From contig RPFO01000106.1 in assembly GCA_009746045.1 (NCBI GenBank), forward strand, positions 893,513 through 957,512: DNA of 64,000 nt, given 5' to 3'. Each line of letters starts with the position of its first letter. Positions within the stretch are counted from its first letter, which is position 1. This document shows, piece by piece, positions 1-11,689 of the stretch. A program made the translations under genes and the position numbers. The notes under the pieces were generated by a model. It was not told the DNA's origin, did not search any database, and saw nothing but the letters and a program-made list of their open reading frames with translations. The stretch comes from Mesostigma viride. Lineage: Eukaryota > Streptophyta > Mesostigmatophyceae > Mesostigmatales > Mesostigmataceae.

Positions 1-32
1 TGATTCGACACGACCATCCACTTGCTAGTTCC

Positions 33-3000
33 ATGCAGGAACGGCCGACGTTTTCCACTTCGGCATCGGCGGACTTCGACGCTGGCGTGACTCGCGGTGA
101 CCTCACACTCAGCAGCTCCTTGCAGGACCGGCTCTCGTCGTGGTCCTTGCGGGCCAAAGCCAGGCAGGCGCTCGCGCCCGCAAAGAGCTTCCGGCGCCAC
201 TTGTCGCACAGTGAGGGGGCGCCCGTCGTGGGGGGGCAGGACTTGCCCGCGTCACCCACCAAGTTGAGCACGGCCGACTGCGAGCGGATCCACGGCCAGC
301 TCAGCCGGGTGCTCACCTTCAGGCACAGCACATCCACGCCCGCGACCTTGTCTGAGATTGGCGACTGCCAGGATTACACCACCATTGACGTACGCGAGCA
401 TGAGCCTCCGTACCGGCGGCCCCCCGGGCTACCCCCTATTCACTCCAGCTTCCTGGCACACCGGTCCGAGGGGGGCCTTCATGAGGACTTGGCCCCTAGC
501 CCAGTCCACAGCATGGCCACCAGCAGCGGCAGCTTCCGCCATGTCCTTCATGTCTCCAGCCAGCTCATCGGCGAGATGCTCTTTGTCGCGTTCCTGGTGG
601 CGCTGGTCACCATCTTCTTCATCTATTTTTACATCACCTACCGCCGGCGCGACGTCGTCAACGCGCTCGGCCTCTGGGCACCGTTTGCCAAGGGCTTTGC
701 GGGCTGCTGCAACCTGTGCATGGCGCTGCTCTTCTTCATGGTGCGCCATCCCTTCTCATATGCTTGGCATCTAACCCTAGTCTTGCTTACTAGTAGCACG
801 TCCGCTAGCTCTACTTCATGAGGCCACCGTAACTACTACTGTATATACTACTATATATATACTGCTAGTCTCCATTCATATTCATCATCCTGAACGACTC
901 GAAAACGCGGACAAGATGAGAGCAGGCTCGAGCTACCATGGTCCGGATTCTCCCAATCTCTGGCCTGCGCTGGCTGTCTCCTTGATATACTACTAGTATA
1001 CATATATATATATTCATTGAGAATTATAAATTACGGAGGTGAGAATGGCATATATGTACGCCTATGCTTGGTGAGACAACCGGCGCAGGCCAGAAATCTA
1101 TCTATATCCGCCTATCTATATCAAACAAGGGCCTATCAGTATTCCACTTGACAACAGTTCCAGTATTGGTACGCTATGCACAGCATATACGGCGTAACAA
1201 TCACATGCACAGCCTTGCCATGCGGCATGACATGAAACCGCGCACACATAGATCGAAACTGTACTGGAGACGGGTCGACGGGGGTGACCTGGAATCGGAT
1301 TGGAGCAGTCGGCTTGCATAGCAGCGCTGCACCAGGGCACCAATTAAGGAACCGTCAACTCCTATACACCATTAGCGTAGCCGGCCTGCGTAGCAGCATT
1401 GCACCAGGGCAGCAATTGCTGCACCAGGGCAGCAAGTATGGGACCGTCAACTCCTATACACATTTAGCATAGCCGGCCTGTGTAGCGGCGTTGTACTTGC
1501 GCGAAACAGGGGGCCAACGTTGATTAGCACGAACGGCCTCTCTCTTCCTCACCAGACTGATGTTATAGCTGACGCAGCCCATGGGGGTGCCAGATTGTGT
1601 GGATCGACTACCGTTCACTATCGCAAGCGTGTATTTGGTGAAATTCTGTTTGCCAGCTTGTCAGGGTGGTATTCGGTTCCCCCCCATCTAGCAGGTAATT
1701 AATTGAATGCTCTCTTAGCTCTCATCGCCAGCACGATATAGTGACCATGATCATCTTCCCCGCACACGGTGGCACACATCTAACAAATTTGTGCTCTCTT
1801 CCCCCCCCTCTGTTGCCCACGCATGGCCATTCAACCCCTCGATCTATTCTTACCCCTGCAGATGTCACGCACCACCATCTCCTGGCTCCAGCACACTCTG
1901 CTGGGCAAGAAGCTGCGACTCGACCGGCACGTGCAGTACCACATCGTGGTCGCCGTCGCGCTCGCCCTGGCCTCCGTGGGCCACACCGTGTGCCACATGG
2001 CTGGGACGTTCGTCCACCTGGCGCGCGACTTCACCCTGGTCGAGGTCAACGGGATCCTGGGGGAGCATTTCTCCCATCGGCCCTCGTACGCCCGGCTACT
2101 ACTGCTCACCGTCCCGGGCCTCACGGGCGTCCTTCTCGTGCTCCTGCTGGCGATCGTGCTGTTTTATTCCCGCAAGCCCGTGCGGCGCCGCAAGTACCAG
2201 ACGTTCTGGGCGGTCCACCAGCTGCTGTACGTGCCCGTGGTCGTGCTGCTGCTGGTGCACGGGACGTCGCACTGGCTCTCCTTCCCCCACTTTTGGATCT
2301 TCTTCACTGTCCCGTTCATCATCTTCTTCATCGACAAGTTCCTGCGCTGGTGGCAGCGCTCGCTGCCCCTCGTGGGCATCGCGCGGCGGCTCGAGGCCGA
2401 CACGGTGACCATCGAGGTGCCACGGCCTGATTGGTTCAACTACCAGTGCGGAGAGTACATCCGGCTGTGCGTGCCCCACGTGCGGCGCTTTGAGGCGCAC
2501 GCGCTGTCCATCACCTCCTCCCCTTACGAGAGCGACAGGCTGCGCGTGCACATCCGTGCCGTCGGCGACTGGTCCCGCGACCTCCTCGAGGAGGTCAAGG
2601 CGTCCGAGAAAGGGACCTCGCACCTCGTGCCGACGGCATACCAAGGGAAGGGCTACGTGCCCATGCCTGTGTTTGTGGACGGCCCGTTCGGCGCGCCCAC
2701 GCAGTGGGTGCTGCAATACCCTCACGTCGTGCTCATGGCGACGGGCATTGGGGTGACGCCGTTCGTCTCCGTGCTGCGCACCGTGCAGGTGCAGAAGGCG
2801 CGCGGCCTGTGCAAGACCAAGACTGTGCGGCTCGTGTGGGTCAACCGCTCGTACAAGTCGCTCTTCTGGTTCTCGGACGTGCTGGAGGACGTGCTGGGCG
2901 CCGGCACCGAGGACTGGTTCACGCTCTCGCCCTACCTGACAGGGACCGAGGAGCTCCCGCCGTACATGGCCGACCTGGGCATCCCCCGGCAGCGCCCGCA

Positions 3001-3166
3001 CTGGCGCCGGCTGCTCGTGGAGATGGCGCGCGCAAACCCGACGTGGCCGAGCGTCGCAGTCTTCTGCGTGGGGCCCGAGCAGATGGTTACTGCTGTCCGC
3101 AGCGCCACGCACCAGGCTACGCAGGAGACCGGGATCTTCTTCCCCTTCTTCCGTGAATCATTTTAA
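33..3166 (+). CDS. NADPH oxidase (NOX/DUOX-type catalytic core), two exons, 5' end possibly outside window
   Basis: Exons 33-740 and 1862-3166 join in phase 0 (donor ATG|GTGCGC, acceptor CCTGCAG|ATG), giving 670 aa from the ATG at 33. The frame stays open to the window edge, so the start is uncertain. Residues 1-170 are Ser/Pro-rich and look disordered; no EF-hand is visible. The first membrane helix is near 176-205. Two haem-type His pairs, each 14 residues apart, are H263/H277 and H355/H369. FAD-site HALSITSSP lies near 449, VDGPFG near 508, NADPH-site ATGIGVTPF near 529, and the C-terminus FFRESF matches the NOX ending. Family knowledge: it moves electrons from NADPH through FAD and two haems across a membrane to O2, making superoxide. 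The wording of helices 4-5 looks closer to animal NOX/DUOX than to plant RBOH. A ferric reductase is the alternative, but the C-terminus argues for NOX. Confidence 0.88.
741..1861 (+). other. Intron of the NADPH oxidase gene
   Basis: This 1,121-bp GT-AG intron joins the two exons in phase 0 and restores the conserved NOX sequence across the junction. It holds AT-rich sequence with TATATA runs and a short imperfect direct repeat at about 1310-1500. I see no coding segment in it. Confidence 0.8.
1310..1500 (+). repeat. Imperfect tandem repeat inside the NOX intron
   Basis: A unit of roughly 80 bp containing GTCAACTCCTATACAC and TAGCCGGCCTG recurs about two and a half times, with internal copies of TGCACCAGGGCA. 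Boundaries were judged by eye. Confidence 0.6.
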
Positions 3167-3857
3167 GTGGCGAGAGTGTGCACTCCAGTGATGACACTCT
3201 TCCAGCACTTCATTCATTTGTCTTATTCTTTGCTGCGAAAGACTGGCCATATAGTAATGGCACTTTGCCAGCAACCATTGTTTTAATTTTTTTGCTCATT
3301 CTTTTTGCCAACATCAATTGGCAGCTATTGATTATCGCCGTGGATATATTCAGTGATATGGCGTGCTTATTTAATTAATTAGTGCACAGCTAACCGCGCA
3401 AGGTAGCGCCGACACACATGTCCGGCCAGACCAGTCAGTCGTACGTTTGCTGCCTGGTGCAGGTTCTGGCCAGCGGCATCGTTGTTTCTATTTTTCTTGG
3501 GCCGGCTGCACGCTATCATGCATATTGTATAAGGCCGGCTTGATGATGGGCCCATCACAAACTGCACTTGCATGGGCCATACCAAGCTTCTTACCGCAGA
3601 AACATAGTGTAGTTCTGGATTACCTTTCGCATTAATAACGCGAGGCCCCGTTGGAGAACATGTATACTATCGTATGTGTTGCCTGCCATGTATCCTAGTG
3701 AGTCAACGTTTTAAAAAATGTAGACTATAATTTGTACATGTTTATAATGGCCATTGAAATTGTGTGTTTATGGCCAGAGCCTCGACCTGGCGCACATGGG
3801 TCGAGTCATTTGACCAGATATACTACTATATCTTTAATGGAAAGGGCTGCTGTAAAC
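3167..3857. other. Downstream flank of the NOX gene, nothing recognised
   Basis: AT-rich sequence after the NOX stop codon. It should hold the 3' UTR. I see no convincing ORF, RNA gene or repeat in it. Confidence 0.5.
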
Positions 3858-3992
3858 AGTACTTTGATCGTACAGATCTCGAATGATTTATCTAGTACCA
3901 AATCCCCGAAAGGCTTGCATCACTCCCCGGAAAGGAGAACTTTTGCGGATGACTGTAGGTGTAAGTTGGCGATGCCCTAGGATCCGGAGACG

Positions 3993-4050
3993 TCCGTCCT
4001 ATAGTCAGCGAAAGTTGGTGCGAGAGGTCCCCAGTTCGATTCTGGTCGGA
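3993..4050 (+). promoter_or_regulatory. tRNA-Glu-like pol III promoter region of the SINE
   Basis: The stretch has a tRNA-like acceptor pairing and a TTCGATTC T-loop, resembling tRNA-Glu with the anticodon arm largely missing. At 58 nt it is too short to be a functional tRNA. It probably supplies the internal A/B-box promoter. The other SINE copy has the same stretch at 55455-55511. Confidence 0.5.
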
Positions 4051-4118
4051 TTCATTTGCAGATCGCGTTTTCCGCGTTTTCCGCGGACCGGCACTGAACG
4101 CAAATGGTTTTCACCTTT

Positions 4119-4773
4119 AATTAATTAATTAATTAATTAAACTCGTGCTCCCGGTGGGGAGTCACGGAGCACCGAAGTGCTTTTAATCCCTGTGTGTGCA
4201 CTACAGGAGAAAGGGCAGAGACCCCCAGTCTCCTTCATGCCAAAGGCATGCCACAGCTGCAATCGGGCGCGTTAGCTAAACGGACACGCTAACGATCCGG
4301 CAAACTGTGGGTGCAATAAGACCCATGTAAGCGTAGCATAACAAGTATAGCGTGGGCAAGTAATCTGAACATAGCCAGGGCGTAGCATGGCTGTACTAGG
4401 ACTAGGCTAAGGCTATGGCTGGTTGTGTACCGTGCGTTGGCGGCACGTGACTAGGTGTGTTGGCACAGCTAGGCAAACATTCTAGGCATGGCTGCCTTAG
4501 CGGCAGTGACTCCAATGGTTACAAGCTAGGGCTATTGCTATTCTAGCCCGCTGGGGGCGTCCACATCTTGTGGTTGATCATCAGGTCCCCGCCCCTCCAG
4601 TACACCTTTGGCTTCTGGGGGTCCTACTTATGGCGGAGGTATTCCGGCCACAGGTCGCGTCGCTGCTGTTGCTGAGCGGGGGTTAGGTCGTCATCCAGCG
4701 TCCAGGTGAGGTCGTGCAACCGCTTGCGACGAGAGAGGAGCCGCTGCTTATCCTCAGTGGAGAGGAAGGTGAG
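4119..4773 (-). mobile_element. 5'-truncated ORF1-only LINE with (TTAA)n tail
   Basis: CACCTTT at 4112-4118 and 4774-4780 is the target-site duplication. On the minus strand the insert reads the last part of ORF1 (same C-terminal residues as the ORF at 28951-30315, with DLTWTLDDDLTPAQQ), then a 3' UTR that also follows the full-length copy. It ends in the hairpin CTCCC-loop-GGGAG and a TTAA microsatellite tail at 4119-4140. It landed inside the SINE, so it is the younger insertion. It is a clear target-primed reverse-transcription product. Confidence 0.85.
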
Positions 4774-5115
4774 CACCTTTGCGGAGTGCCAAATCAGAAA
4801 GTACTTTGATTGTAATTTGACACACATATGCATGAATTATGCCCACAAAATCCTCTTATGCCGAATATATGACTTTCTGCTCATCATGTGTCGCGCTGCT
4901 GCCTGATAATGATTGATTGAGGAGCCACGAGATAGCCATGGCTGACGGCGGCGCCCATATACCTTTCACGTTTGGGCTCAAAAGTTTGCCGTGACTATCA
5001 CAATATCGATTCGTCTTTAGATCGATAAGACTCACATGCTGATATATTTTCACAGTAATTATATTATTAAGATATATTTTCACGCATTTATCAGGCAATA
5101 TATGACGAGCAAGCG

Positions 5116-7748
5116 TCATCAATTGTAATGCGCAAGCGTCATCAAGGATCTCTACTAGCTGCTCGCTCGCATGTGATCCCCCTGGTGCGCTCCGATCATC
5201 GCATCGTCACCGCCCGCATCCGCCTGCGATTCCCCTCGCCCTTTCGTAAGCACGTGGCACCACCTGATTTGCGCACACTTCAGTTGCTCGAGAAATCTGA
5301 CGACGCTCTGGAGGACTTCCCTGAAAAACGCGCCCACAAGCGCGCCGCAGAGGCGTTCGTCGACGCGCTAGACATCCCGGCCAGCCACGCCCAGCTGTTC
5401 GCTGCCGGCCCGGCATCGGCCCTTCGGCACCTCGCTGACAAGCTGCCCGCGGCCGGGGCCCTACTGCCCCCCGCCGCCCGCCCCGCTTCACCAGCCTGCA
5501 CCGGCTCCCCGCCGTCATCCAGGCCCGGCAAGCCCTGCGCGACAACAGCGACCCCGCCCGCTACGCCCGCCTCAAAGCCGATTACCACTCGGCCATCCGG
5601 CAGGCGACCAAGGAGCAGGAGGACCTTCATGTCCGCGAGTACTTCGCCCACCTCAAGGACCAGCACGGCAAGTTCGCCTGGACCCGCCTGCGTCACGCCC
5701 AACGGCCCGCCGGCGGCGCGCAGCCGGCGCCGCGGACGCTCTCTGGCTCACCGCAGCAGCAGCTCGACCAGTGGTATTCCTCCCAGTCCCGGCTGCTCGG
5801 CGCCCCCCCGCCGCCTCCGCCGCTTGGCCCTCTGGCGGCCGCACGCCTGGCAGTAGCACCGGCGGACGTCCCTGCACCGCCCACGCCGCCCGCCGCTGAG
5901 CAGGACTACACGTACCCAGCCCTGACGGAACCCCTGGCCGACCCCAACGAGCTCCCGCCGTTCACCGAGCTCGAGCTGAGCACCGCCGCCAAGCAACTCC
6001 GCTTTTATGCCGCCGTTGGACCTGACCAGCTCCCAGCCCCGGTGATTAAGTTGACGGCGCTCACGGGGTTCCTGCTTGACGTCTGCAACCGGATCCTGCT
6101 TGCCGACGCGCCGCCGATTCCTGAGTGGCAGCACAGCTACCGTATTATGCTGTACAAAAACAAAGGTTCCCCTGACGACCCCGCCAACTACAGAGGAGTC
6201 TGCATCCAGAGCGCCGCACTTAAGTTGTTCATGCGCATGATCCTCAACCGCCTTCGTTCTGCTCTCGACTGTCACCTTGGGGAAAGTCAAATGGGCTTCC
6301 GTCCTGGGCGCAACACCGTCATGGCCATCTTCGTCGCGCGTCGCCTCTTCGAGGAAATCGCTCTCCTGCAACCTGGTGAGTTTCCCGCAATCCTGATCTT
6401 CGTCGACTTCATCAAGGCTTTTGACTCTGTCCTCTGGGACGCTCTATGGGCTGTACTTGCTCGCGCTCGCGTCCCCACTCCCCTGATTACCGTCATCCGC
6501 ACGCTGTATGAGGGGTCGACCACTTCGGTGCGCACTCACCACGGCATTACCCCGCCATGCCCACTGCAGACCGGCGTCTGGCAGGGTTGCGTCCTGTCGC
6601 CGTACCTGTTTATTATTGTAGTGGATTATGTTATGCGCCAGGCACGTGCTCGCTTTGCTAGCATTGCAGGCCGTGCCCCTGGCCTAGCGATCACGAACGA
6701 GCTTGGGGAAGGGGGGCCGACTAACAAGCAGAATTTACTAGCTGACCTCATTTATGCCGACGACATCACGCTCATCGAGAAGCCGGAGTCTGCCCAACTT
6801 TGGCTGGACTGCCTGGCGCTCGAGGCTCGGGCGGTTGGTCTAGAAATCAGCCCCAAAACGGAGGCCCTGGCCCTCGGCATGGCAGGGCCCCCACCCACAC
6901 TCCGCCTCTTAGACGATGCCGAGGTCAACTACCCTCCTTCAGGCCGCTTCAAGCTGCTCGGCAGTTGGCTTTCCGACTGCGAGGACGACATGACGACACG
7001 GATCGGCATGGCGTGGGCGCACCTCCATGACCACCGCCGCTGGTGGAGCAACCCCGCCCTACCCCGGATCGTCAAGCGTGACCTCTTCAAGGTCGTCATT
7101 CTGACGATCCTGACCTACGGCGCCGAGACGTGGACACTGATGCAGGAGCTGGAGCAACGACTTGACGGCGCCGTCACCAAGATGCTGCGCAAGGCCCTTA
7201 ACATCCCCTTTGGTTTGCACATTAGTAATGAGGATTTGTACGCTGATTTGCCCTATGTTTCCCACATTATTAGGCACAGGCGCCTGGGCCTAGCCGGGCA
7301 CCTGGCCCGCACAGATCAGGTAGATACATCAGATAGACTAGCTGGCACCAAGCCCGCCCAGCCTGGGCGATATGTCCTCACCTGGCGTGCCCCCGGCCGC
7401 GCGCGGCAGGGCCGCCACCCGTGGACTTTTCGTGATAGACTCGGCATGGACATGTGCTACACTAGACGTGACGGGCTCACCCCCGGGCAGCCTCCTGGTT
7501 TGTCTGTAATATGGAGGCAGATGGTGCGCAAGGATAGATGGCAAGTAGTGATGAAGGAGACCACCCCCAAGCCTGTGGGGGCTCCGCGTGTGACCAAGTA
7601 TGGCATTCATAGCGATTCGGGCCGCGGTGCCCACACCCCTGTAACTAGGACCTAGATAGCTTATACCATCCATTCCATCCCATGTTCCCCTCCCACTGAG
7701 GACTTATGCTCACGTGACGCAGTCACGTGTCTATTAATTAATTAATTA
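5116..7748 (+). mobile_element. 5'-truncated EN-RT LINE with (TTAA)n tail
   Basis: ATGACGAGCAAGCG at 5102-5115 and ATGACGAGCAAACG at 7749-7762 form a 14-bp TSD with one mismatch. The element begins within the endonuclease, runs through the RT, and has a short 3' UTR. The UTR ends in a perfect stem (CACGTGAC, loop gca, GTCACGTG) just before the TTAA repeats. The 5' truncation, long TSD and simple-repeat tail are standard LINE hallmarks. The RT is close to that at 53909-55146, so both belong to one clade. I do not assign a named clade. Confidence 0.88.
5141..7655 (+). pseudogene. LINE ORF2 remnant: endonuclease C-terminus and reverse transcriptase
   Basis: The frame opens with the end of an AP-type endonuclease (SDHRIVTARIRL, near 5195). 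It needs one frameshift near 5460-5480 to enter the frame that stays open to 7655. RT landmarks on the plus strand are AAVGPDQLPAPVIK (finger region), SQMGFRPGRN, VDFIKAFDSVLW, QTGVWQGCVLSPYLF and the catalytic YADD at about 6753. The C-terminal tail has GAETWTL and RRLGLAGHLART, common in LINE proteins past the thumb. Without the N-terminal endonuclease and ORF1, this copy cannot move by itself. Its RT section is intact enough to have been active recently. Confidence 0.85.
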
Positions 7749-7762
7749 ATGACGAGCAAACG

Positions 7763-9430
7763 CTCCTCTACGCAATGCAGCCTGGCGGCTGCGCTGAGCC
7801 CTGAAAATACGTCTGCAGCTCCGGCCAGTGCAGCTTCGCCCTTCCGCCCGGGAGGCAACGGTGCCACTAGCTAGTCAAGCACTAGTGGTCGCCTTGGCTC
7901 CCGGGCTCGCCTCGCCATGCAGCGGCGTATCAGTCGCCTGAGCCCAAGCGCAGTCGCCCTGCATGAAGAACAGGGCTGGGACGTGTTCAACTTTGATGCC
8001 AGCCAGCCCGGCTATTTGACAAGCTCAACCCCGACCGAATCCTGAGCTGTGTGTTCTGGGGATCGCGTGCCTCGCTTCTTGAACTGTGCAAGCATCTCCA
8101 CCTACGGATCGAACCACCTCCGTGACGCCTACTCAATTTACAAGCGTCCGGTTGAATCCCTCCCAGCCGCCCCCGCCCCCACCTTCAGCAATACGCCCTC
8201 TTCTCCCTCGATCTGATCGAGCGCTCCATCGAGGAGCTCTGGGCCCCCACCATCACCACCACCACCTTGACCGCCGGAAACCTCCATGCATGGATCCGCT
8301 GTATCGACTTAAAGAGGCGCCTTCGAGCAGCACGTGACATCCAGGCTCTCTGCAGATGTGGCAGCCATGGGAGGTACGCTGTCTGTACGCTGCCGAGCTC
8401 CCCCTTGGCCCCTTCTCTCCACCACGTACCGCGCCACCGCCACCGACCTTCACCCTCACCGACTCGCCTCCACCTCCAAGCCATGCACCGCCACCGCCAC
8501 CACCGACCCCATTACTGCCCAGCTCCACAAGATCGACAAGCGGCTTGCTGATAACGCCATCGCCATCACAAGTGCCTGCAAAACACCGCGCGGGCCTCAC
8601 CGCCCAGGCGGTGACTGAGGACATTGCCGCCAGGCCAGCGCCTCTGCTGGCCCAGCCGGCGATGCTCGATCCCCCACCCAGACCTGCCAGGCCGCCATGT
8701 TGCTGAACCACGCCACCTCCATGCACCACCTCTGCCATCGCTGCTCAGCTTATTAAGCAGCAAACGCTCGACCTCCGCGAGGAGGCCGAACTCGACAAAC
8801 GCAGCCTTATTAACGTCAACGTCAAGCACTTTTACCAGGCAGCCGCAGGATGAGACGTCGAGATAAACGAGACCCCCGAGACCCAGTCGCCAAGGCGTTT
8901 GAGAACAACATGTCCTTGTCCCCATGGCTCTCAATGGTGAGGTCCTGCGCCGGGGGTGATCCACCTTGCCCGCTTGCAGGGTATAAGGCTGGACCGTCCC
9001 CGCTGCTCCTAAACTTTAATTGATCGATGTCCACCATGGCGGCCGGATAAGCTGGAGTTCCGGCCTCAAGCATCGCAAGCGGAGCCCTTAGCTTGGCGGG
9101 ACCTCCTACACGCTGGACGGCGACTTGACCATGGCGCAGCAACAACGCGGCGACGGTCCGAGCTCTGGCCAGCCTACCTCCAGCTAGCTCCGGCCAGCAA
9201 GCAGCATGCAGGGAAGAAGCCGCGGTTTACACTGGAGGGCCGGGGCTGCCATCTACTGACGTACGTTAACCACAAGCTATATGGCGCAGACGACCCCCAA
9301 CACCCCAGCCACCCCAGCCTACGGGAACTATATAGATTGTGTAGCATATAGCTAAGCTTAGCCCAGCTCAGTGCATGGCTCACGCCCTGATGCAGCTTGT
9401 ATGTATGCGTAGGATGCCAGGACCACCCCC
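7763..9430. other. Possible decayed LINE ORF1-like sequence
   Basis: GC- and Pro-codon-rich sequence with no long conserved frame. A plus-strand stretch near 8740-8850 reads like part of an ORF1 helical region (LDLREEAELDKRSLINVNVK). Around 8080-8700 there are short, interrupted frames in all phases. I read this as an old ORF1-type LINE remnant, but the assignment is weak and no boundary or TSD was found. Confidence 0.3.
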
Positions 9431-9684
9431 GATGTTGTATTAGCCGTATACCGTAAACTGGCCGGTGCTACGTACAGCACCCAGTTCTGGTACCCGTCAC
9501 ATTTCGCGAATTTCCGGGAGCGCCGCGCCAGATGTGACGGTGGCAAGTGGTTCAACGTGTCCAGGAACTCGTGAGCATTCAGAAAAAGTATAGGGTTGGG
9601 GGGTTAATTCGCCATAGCCTGTAAAATATAGCCCAGGAAAGGAAATTATCACGTGACTTTGCCGGGAAATTTTCACTCGCGCCC

Positions 9685-10101
9685 GCGCGTAACGAGATAT
9701 GGCTGCCAACGTGCCGTTAGCAAGGAAATTTTGCGTCAGTCGCGGCTAGAAACAGTTCAGAATGTTGCTCAGATGGAGTGGTGATGCGTGATTTTCGGAA
9801 GTCAGGCATGGCTAGATTTTGAGGATTGGGAAAATACAGGTCACTGGGAAAATACTGCCTTCTTGGTCGTCAGTGCCAGATGGGCCATATCGCTCGCGCG
9901 TAACGAGATATGGCTGCCAACGTGCCGTTAGCAAGGAAATTTTGCGTCAGTCGCGGCTAGAAACGGTTCAGAATGTTGCTCAGAGTGCATGGTGATGCGT
10001 GATTTTCGTAAGTCAGGCATGGCTAGATTTTTAGGATTGGGAAAATACAGGTCACTGGGAAAATACTGCCTTCTTGGTCGTCAGTGCCAGATGGGCCATA
10101 T
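9685..10101 (+). repeat. 211-bp tandem duplication
   Basis: Two near-identical direct copies start at about 9685 and 9896. They share GCGTAACGAGATATGGCTGC at the start and CAGATGGGCCATAT at the end, with a few substitutions. No coding content is seen. Confidence 0.8.
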
Positions 10102-11189
10102 GTAGCGTATCATCTTTCGATTTTCTCCTTATGGCCGGGCAGTCTGCGCCAGCCCGAGCATCCAGTTTATTATTACGGGACATCCGCTGCACCATTTCCT
10201 GGGCTCGGGGATGCGTGTATAGGCCATCTATGCACGGAACATCAACCTGGTAATCATGGCAGATGCATGCATGATGCGGTTATGGCGGCCTATGCCTGTA
10301 TATAGCATTACTAGTATGTGTGATCGAGATATGAGGGTACGCCCAGCCAGCAGGATCCGGAAAGGTCGTGATCGAGCCAGGTACGGCCACGTTTTCGCAT
10401 GTTGTTTGCTGCGGAATACGTCTTCCATCCATTACATTTCACGAGTTTATTAGTGCACCGTTCAGCAAGCTTCCATACCTGCTGCAGAGGGTTGTATTAG
10501 CCCTGAAATGATTGCCCTGTTTGTGACATGTCTTTGGAGTATATATCATTCCGTTAGTGCAGCTAGGTAGGCAACGTGTTTGTATTCCAGCACTTTTGGC
10601 TGTCTTTTGTAGCTTGTTATACTGCATATTTGTGTTGCATGCCACAAATACCTGTTCAGTACAAGCGCGTAATGACGCATACCTATGTGTCATTATGAGC
10701 GTGGTGCCATGGTCAGAATGCATATGCATTTCTGAGTGCACCCCCCTTGGTTGCATGGGACCCCTGGACTAGCTATCAATTGAAATTATCCAATCATTAA
10801 AATAATGTTTAAAACCCTGCCCTGGATTATAGGGTTATGTAGGTTCACTTTAATTTCTTGCCTGAAAAAGATCGTCATGTAGACAACTTTGACAGCTGAT
10901 ATCTTCCAAACTACTTGCTATATAGACTCATGATGTTATTGCATATATTCTGAAAACCCTTGAAGTGTAGATATTCCTGGCACCTGGGTTGAGGGTATTT
11001 GGAGTTGTGGTCTATGAGGTATGATTTTTTTCATTTTCAGGGGTCAAAAAGTGCCAAAAAAGGCCTAGCGGACCATGTAGTCCGGGTACTATAAGTCAAG
11101 GCTAATTAATGTAGGTCTAAGCCATCATTGCTTTGCCCATGCACCTGCTAGAGTTACTCCAGTCTGCTAGGAGATGCCATGCCCTAGCT
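10102..11189. other. Noncoding sequence left of the copia element
   Basis: AT-rich and without a credible gene. It contains a stretch (GTCAAAAAGTGCCAAAAAAG near 11045) reminiscent of the TIR region of the transposon at 13888, but no matching partner end was found. Confidence 0.4.
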
Positions 11190-11194
11190 ATATT

Positions 11195-11676
11195 AGTTGG
11201 TTGGAGACCCATCTAGGGTCCACATGGGTCCTCAGAGATAGAGGATCTTGTACAGATTACTACAATATACTTTATTGTAGTATTGGGCCAATGGCTGTAC
11301 TTCACTAGTACTCGCCAATGGGATAACGCCACGTAGAATATGTGGGCGTCTCCCAGGCCTCCACGTCACCGGCTGGTCAAGGGCCGGTGTAGTACTGTCA
11401 ATAGGACTGAGCCGACTATCGGCCTATTATGTATGCGCATCTGCCTTGGTACCTCCTAGAGGATTCTAGAAGTATCTAACACGCGGCATGCACTGAACTA
11501 CACGGAATGCATGTCCACGTAGGATATTCAGCAAGACTGATGAAGGTGCCAAGCGCAATAGAATATATGCGCAACGAAGACGAATTATGCAGCAACGACA
11601 ATAACGTATGAGAACAATAAACACAACGTTCATTTCATGCTTTCTGATTTACATCGCATTCCATTTATTTGCAACT
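11195..11676 (+). repeat. 5' LTR of the copia-like element
   Basis: 482 bp, starting AGTTGGTTGG and ending TTTGCAACT, so the termini form an AGTTG/CAACT inverted repeat. It is preceded by the TSD ATATT. The sequence just after it (TGTATTCATTGCAATG) would be the primer site, but I do not recognise the tRNA. Confidence 0.93.
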
Positions 11677-11689
11677 TGTATTCATTGCA

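Larger units (their letters stand above)
3858..4810 (+). mobile_element. SINE with 11-bp TSD, split by a LINE fragment
   Basis: AGTACTTTGAT at 3858-3868 is repeated at 4800-4810 and brackets a repeat found again at 55313-55596. The SINE sequence is 3869-4118 plus 4781-4799, about 269 bp; the rest is a later insertion at 4119-4773. The body contains a 58-nt tRNA-like stretch (3993-4050) with TCCGTCC opposing GGTCGGA and the B-box-like GTTCGATTC. This suggests a pol III-transcribed, tRNA-derived SINE moved by a LINE. The tRNA-like part lies about 125 bp inside the element rather than at its head. The reverse transcriptase that moves it is not identified. Confidence 0.75.

Noticed and set aside
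1823-1861. Second NOX exon starting at the ATG at 1823 as a separate gene
   Set aside because: Residues before 1862 do not match NOX, while splicing 740 to 1862 restores the conserved sequence in phase.
3993-4050. A genuine tRNA-Glu gene
   Set aside because: Only 58 nt with no anticodon stem, repeated inside a SINE flanked by TSDs.
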